A stretch of 7,260 nt of DNA, from positions 1 through 7,260 of the forward strand of contig DAOVQB010000220.1 in the NCBI GenBank assembly GCA_030628905.1, in the 5' to 3' direction. This DNA is from DAOVQB01 sp023128935 (GTDB taxonomy: Bacteria > Eisenbacteria > RBG-16-71-46 > CAIMUX01 > WJJG01). The notes beneath the pieces were generated by a model. The model ran no database searches. It had not been told where the DNA came from and saw only the letters and a list, made by a program, of their open reading frames with translations. This document shows positions 4,239 through 7,260 of this stretch, in pieces. Position 1 is the stretch's first letter; each line of letters starts with the position of its first letter. The position numbers and the translations under genes were made by a program.

Positions 4239-5405
4239 TCATCGAATGGACGACTGATCGTGTGCACCGCTGGCCGATCGGCGGCGCCGCGACTCCTCTC
4301 CAGCGCACGCCGGGCAACGGACCCGCAGCCGCTCGTCGATCGTCATCTCCCGATCACCCCGGCCGCAATCGTCGCAAGCCATGGGCTCCAATGCGTGCAG
4401 CAAGGGGTTCCAGACAAACGACAGGGCCCGCTCGGCCCGCCGCCACTGAAGATGATAGCTTCCGCGCAGCACCGGCAGATCGACCCGCAACAAGACCACG
4501 GGCCGCAGTGTGATCCGCACTGCGTAGCGGTGATCCAGGTCGCGGATCTTGCGCTCGTACTCGATGCCGATGGCCTTGGTCTTCTCTTCAATGGTCGCTG
4601 GCGCGCGGGCGCGCCCGCGTCCCTTGCGGTCGCAGACCTCCCGGGCCATGGCCTCGTAGTAGCGGTGCAGGCGTTCGGCGTCCCTGCGCCGGCGACGCTC
4701 GAGACGGCGAACAAACGGCTCCAACCGACGCGTGGCCGCGCGAGTTCCCTCCCGGTGCAGGGTCGCGCAGGTCCCCTTCGGCACGTGCACCCCCGCCGTG
4801 GTTCCCCCCTGCGCTCGCGCGACCAGCCAACTCCGGTCCTCGAACTGCTGCGCCAGCTCCGCCACGGGAGCCAGGGTGCTCTCGTTGATCACGGCGGTGA
4901 CCAGGCTCTCGTGGGTATCCTCGCTGGTCGCCCGAAGGGTGTAGTAGGCGATAAGGTAGCCGGCGTGCGACGCCCGGGTTTCCAGATAGGTCATGCGGAC
5001 CTTGGTGCGGAAGCGAAAGGCGCCGCTCACCTCCGGCGCCAGGTTTCGGGTCCTGGGCCAGGGCAGCTCGGCGCGCAGGCGAACCACGCTGGCCTCGCCG
5101 CGCAGCAGCTCGAGCAGCTTCTCCAGATCGGCCGACCCGTAGCCGATCCCCCGCGCCTCGCTCGACCCAGCCTCGGGCGCCCCGTGGCCGATCCCCCGCG
5201 CCCCGCTCGACCCAGCCTCGGGCGCGGTGAGCCGTATCTCCTCCTCCCAGCCAAGCTGGGCCGCCAACCGCTCGGGCAGGAGCGCATGGAAGCTCCCGAG
5301 CGCTCCTCCTCCGTTGCCGCCGCCGCCCCGGTCATCGACCCCCTCGGGTTCGACCACCGCACCGTGCAGATCCAGGACTTCGGCCGCGAACTGAAGAGGT
5401 TCCAT
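4239..5405 (-). CDS. Helicase-associated basic protein with C-terminal zinc ribbon
   Basis: A 388-residue protein whose ATG lies one base after the helicase stop codon (TGA-T-ATG), with GAGG six bases upstream, so coupled translation is likely. Its parts are an N-terminal region with a glycine-rich stretch (27-34), a 15-residue unit repeated twice (61-90), and a central mixed region containing RTKVRMTYLETRASHAGYLI. A very basic helical segment follows (RRLERRRRRDAERLHRYYEA and TIEEKTKAIGIEYERKIRDL), likely coiled coil. The strand-rich region VDLPVLRGSYHLQW leads to SFVWNPLLHALEP. The end is a zinc ribbon with C344-x2-C347 and C364-x2-C367. I recall unnamed proteins of this design next to RapA-like helicases but know no assigned function. 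A nucleic-acid-binding or substrate-loading subunit for the helicase is the natural inference. No catalytic motif is visible. The gene appears intact. Confidence 0.75.
   Translation of the reverse strand: MEPLQFAAEVLDLHGAVVEPEGVDDRGGGGNGGGALGSFHALLPERLAAQLGWEEEIRLTAPEAGSSGARGIGHGAPEAGSSEARGIGYGSADLEKLLELLRGEASVVRLRAELPWPRTRNLAPEVSGAFRFRTKVRMTYLETRASHAGYLIAYYTLRATSEDTHESLVTAVINESTLAPVAELAQQFEDRSWLVARAQGGTTAGVHVPKGTCATLHREGTRAATRRLEPFVRRLERRRRRDAERLHRYYEAMAREVCDRKGRGRARAPATIEEKTKAIGIEYERKIRDLDHRYAVRITLRPVVLLRVDLPVLRGSYHLQWRRAERALSFVWNPLLHALEPMACDDCGRGDREMTIDERLRVRCPACAGEESRRRRSASGAHDQSSIR
5136..5225 (-). repeat. In-frame tandem duplication, 2 x 45 bp
   Basis: Units 5136-5180 and 5181-5225 differ at two positions (5141/5186 and 5158/5203). 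They encode APEAGSSGARGIGHG and APEAGSSEARGIGYG of the zinc-ribbon protein. Both differences change an amino acid (H to Y, G to E). The unit is a multiple of three, so the frame is kept. It lies in a probable linker. The high likeness points to a recent slippage or unequal-recombination event. Confidence 0.9.
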
Positions 5406-5406
5406 A

Positions 5407-6789
5407 TCAGGCCTCGTAGTCTTCGCCAAAGAGGGATTCATCCAGCGATTTGACCTGCTCGTACCTGGCCTTGGCCCGTCCCACATCCTCCGAGAGTCGG
5501 GAGAAGTTCTCCGCTGCATCCTCGCTGGAGGAGGCCGACGCCCAGGCCTCGAGCACCCGCTCGGAGAAGTCGCGGTGGTCCTCGAGCTGGCCTATGATCA
5601 GGTCGACCTCGCCGATGACCAGCTCGAAGAGGTTGATCTTCTTATCGAGGATCTCCAGCAGGTAGTCCTCCACGCTGCCGCGCGCACAGAGGTTGAGAAT
5701 CTCGATCTCGTTCTCCTGCCCTATCCGGTGGATCCGGCCGATACGCTGCTCGATGGGCATGGGATTCCAGGGCAGATCGAAGTTCACCATCCGGTGACAG
5801 AACTGGAGATTGCGCCCCTCGCCACCCACCTCGGTGGTGAGCAGGATCCGGGTTCCACTGCGAAACGCGTCGATCGCGGCTTCCTTCTGATCCGCCCTCA
5901 TCCCCCCGTGGAAGAGGAGCGTCTCCATGCCCCGCCGGCGCAGTTGCTCTGCAGCAAACGCCATGGACTCGCGATAGGCGAAGAAGACGATCGTCTGGTG
6001 CGGACTGGCGCCAAGGTGGTCGGCGAGAACCTCGACCTTGGTGTGAGAGGTCAGAGATCGCGCGATCTCGGTACACGCCTTCAGCTCGGTCTGCAGGGAA
6101 TCCTCCGCTTTCCGGGTGGTCAGGATCTTGGTCAAGGTCTTCCGGAGCGCCCAGGGGCTGCTGCCCGCTTCGGACTGCAGCAGGCGCAGGGTCAGGCGGT
6201 TGAGGCCCGGGGTGTCGTCCACGGCGCGATAGGCGGATCGAACTAGGCCGGAGAGGCGGTCGTAGAGTTCCCGTTCGGTGGCGGTGGGCTCGACCGCCAC
6301 CGTTGCCGCGCGGCGGGCCGGCAGCCTGAGCCCGGCCAGCGCCCGCGTATTGCGGATCATGACCTCCATGAGAACATCGCGGAGCTTCTCCTCATTGACC
6401 GGAACGGTTGGATCTTCCTTCGAGACGAACTCGCGGACAAAGGCGGCTCGTGTTTTCAGCTGCCCGGGCTTGAGCAGAGTGATCAGGTTGTGCAACTCCT
6501 CCAGGTTGTTCTGCAGCGGCGTTGCCGTGAGGAGGAGGAAGCGCGACTTGAGGCTGTTAAGCAGCTTCCAGGCGCGGGTGGTGCGATTCCGCAGGTGGTG
6601 CGCCTCGTCCACCACGATCAGATCGAACTGCCGTGCCGCGACCAGGGAGAAGTTGCGCTTCGACTTCGCCACCGAAAGGGAGGCAATCAGCAGCCGGCCC
6701 TCCCCCCAGAAGGCCTCGGTGTCGCGCTTCAGTAATGGGTCGGCGGTTCGTGGTAAAGTCGAGGCCGAACTTGACCAACATCTCCTCAC
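5407..6789 (-). CDS. RapA/HepA-like SNF2 helicase, C-terminal part after a frameshift
   Basis: This frame carries most of a RapA/HepA-like superfamily 2 ATPase. True homology starts at about 6746 (ADPLLKRDTEAFWGEG); residues encoded beyond that up to 6789 are out-of-frame noise. Motif II is DEAH (6609-6598) within LIVVDEAHHLRNRTTRAWK. Motif III is LLLTATPLQNN, then LHNLITLLKPGQL. The second RecA-like domain has TIVFFAYRESM, LLTTEVGGEGRNLQF (motif V) and QRIGRIHRIGQ (motif VI with its arginine fingers), followed by DYLLEILDKKINLFELVIGE and a helical tail. The walker A half lies in the other frame at 6745-7260. Such enzymes translocate on double-stranded nucleic acid using ATP. A zinc-ribbon protein gene follows after one base. 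All C-terminal motifs look intact, which makes a recent mutation or sequencing error likelier than old decay. Confidence 0.85.
   Translation of the reverse strand: MRRCWSSSASTLPRTADPLLKRDTEAFWGEGRLLIASLSVAKSKRNFSLVAARQFDLIVVDEAHHLRNRTTRAWKLLNSLKSRFLLLTATPLQNNLEELHNLITLLKPGQLKTRAAFVREFVSKEDPTVPVNEEKLRDVLMEVMIRNTRALAGLRLPARRAATVAVEPTATERELYDRLSGLVRSAYRAVDDTPGLNRLTLRLLQSEAGSSPWALRKTLTKILTTRKAEDSLQTELKACTEIARSLTSHTKVEVLADHLGASPHQTIVFFAYRESMAFAAEQLRRRGMETLLFHGGMRADQKEAAIDAFRSGTRILLTTEVGGEGRNLQFCHRMVNFDLPWNPMPIEQRIGRIHRIGQENEIEILNLCARGSVEDYLLEILDKKINLFELVIGEVDLIIGQLEDHRDFSERVLEAWASASSSEDAAENFSRLSEDVGRAKARYEQVKSLDESLFGEDYEA
5412..5415 (-). promoter_or_regulatory. Shine-Dalgarno GAGG inside the helicase 3' end, for the zinc-ribbon gene
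   Basis: GAGG on the minus strand lies six bases before the ATG at 5405-5403, within the last codons of the helicase gene. Together with the one-base gap between stop and start it indicates termination-reinitiation coupling of the two proteins. Confidence 0.55.
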
Positions 6790-7260
6790 GCCACTGGGCG
6801 ACCAGCGAGGGCGGGACCAGTACGAGGGCGGAGCGGATGATTCCGCGCAGCAGGTATTCCTTGATGATCATGCCCGCCTCGACCGTCTTGCCGAGGCCGA
6901 CCTCGTCGCACAGGAGCGCGCGGCCCCGCAGGCGCCGCAGAACCTTGCGGACCGTCTCCACCTGATACCAGAGTTCGCGCACCCCCTGCAGGGTCGGCAG
7001 ACAGAGCAGCTCATCCAGGCTACCCACCATCGACAGCCGGTGGGCCGACAGGCAGAGTTCTCCGCGGCGCCGGTCATTGCAGTCACCCCGGGCCAGCCGC
7101 TCGGCCAGATCGGCATCGTCGACGGTGACGGTCATCCGAATCTTGCCGAGGGATGGGGGGCGGAGAATGGGCCGCGCGGTCGGCTCGGGTTGGCCGGCAA
7201 CGGGCCGACTGGTGCCGTTCGGGGGAGGATCTGGGGACGCCTTCGCAGGCCGATTGGCGC
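6745..7260 (-). CDS. RapA/HepA-like SNF2 helicase, N-terminal part (5' end outside the window)
   Basis: The frame is open from the right window edge. It reads through a proline-rich, low-complexity stretch (about 7260-7136), then MTVTVDDADLAERLARGD (a possible start at 7135). CLPTLQGVRELWYQVETVRK follows, then Walker A in DEVGLGKTVEAGM (6907-6869) and ALVLVPPSLVAQWREEMLVK (motif Ia region). After KFGLDFTTN the family sequence continues only in the next frame (ADPLLKRD), so one base too many is present at 6745-6746 (CGGCGG on the + strand). The same frame runs on as noise to 6557. Because no stop occurs before 7260, the true start may lie outside; the proline-rich part may be a linker after a further N-terminal domain, or an untranslated leader if 7135 is the start. 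It forms one gene with 5407-6746. Confidence 0.8.

Noticed and set aside
4260..5453. Long plus-strand open frame of 397 codons opposite the zinc-ribbon gene
   Set aside because: It is an antisense shadow of a GC-rich gene: no recognisable domain, and the minus strand has a coupled start, a Shine-Dalgarno sequence and a zinc ribbon.
5575..6246. Plus-strand open frame opposite the helicase
   Set aside because: It lies fully inside the SNF2 motif V/VI region on the other strand; the composition reflects the complementary codons.
1..7260. CRISPR array, tRNA, rRNA or riboswitch
   Set aside because: No regularly spaced repeats, no cloverleaf or rRNA-like segments and no recognisable riboswitch core were seen on either strand.

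Overview
The window comes from a GC-rich bacterial chromosome or plasmid. It looks like an accessory or defence island that has been rearranged repeatedly. Nothing fixes the lineage: there is no rRNA, tRNA or housekeeping gene. The gene families present (Fic, XRE-ImmA/IrrE, MazF, BREX PglZ, AlbA_2-type ATPase, AAA_14/DUF4143, RapA-like SNF2 helicase) occur across Proteobacteria, Chloroflexi, Acidobacteria and similar groups.

Left part (1-918). The 3' end of a Fic-family gene (+) enters the window. About 300 bases without a recognisable gene follow. Next comes a short minus-strand fragment of an AlbA_2/'divergent AAA-4' regulator. Then there is a compact AT-richer control region (about 778-880) with a good sigma70-type promoter, palindromes and a tandem repeat.

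Centre-left (919-2494, +). This is an apparently intact two-gene operon. The first gene is an XRE helix-turn-helix protein fused to an ImmA/IrrE (HEXXH) metallopeptidase with an acidic C-terminal tail. The second is a MazF/PemK-type endoribonuclease toxin 25 bases downstream. I read it as a toxin-antitoxin or stress-response cassette controlled from the promoter/operator region in front of it.

Centre (2495-4192). This is a gene graveyard. On the minus strand lie an AlbA_2-type gene (internally deleted, and frameshifted at an 8-base homopolymer) and a broken BREX-type pglZ. They are still joined by a TTGA stop/start overlap and a perfect Shine-Dalgarno sequence, so this is the relic of a BREX-like operon. 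A plus-strand relic of an AAA_14/DUF4143 ATPase is stitched onto it. The two AlbA_2 relics (about 600-720 and 3350-3938) share a 45-bp direct repeat.

Right part (4239-7260, minus). A two-gene operon encodes a RapA/HepA-like SNF2 helicase and a 388-residue partner. The helicase's 5' end lies outside the window and one base near 6745 breaks its frame. The partner is a basic, coiled-coil-like protein with a C-terminal CxxC-CxxC zinc ribbon and an in-frame 45-bp tandem duplication. The genes are one base apart and very likely translationally coupled.

The two units that may still work are the XRE-IrrE/MazF cassette and, if the frameshift is a sequencing error, the SNF2 helicase/zinc-ribbon pair.
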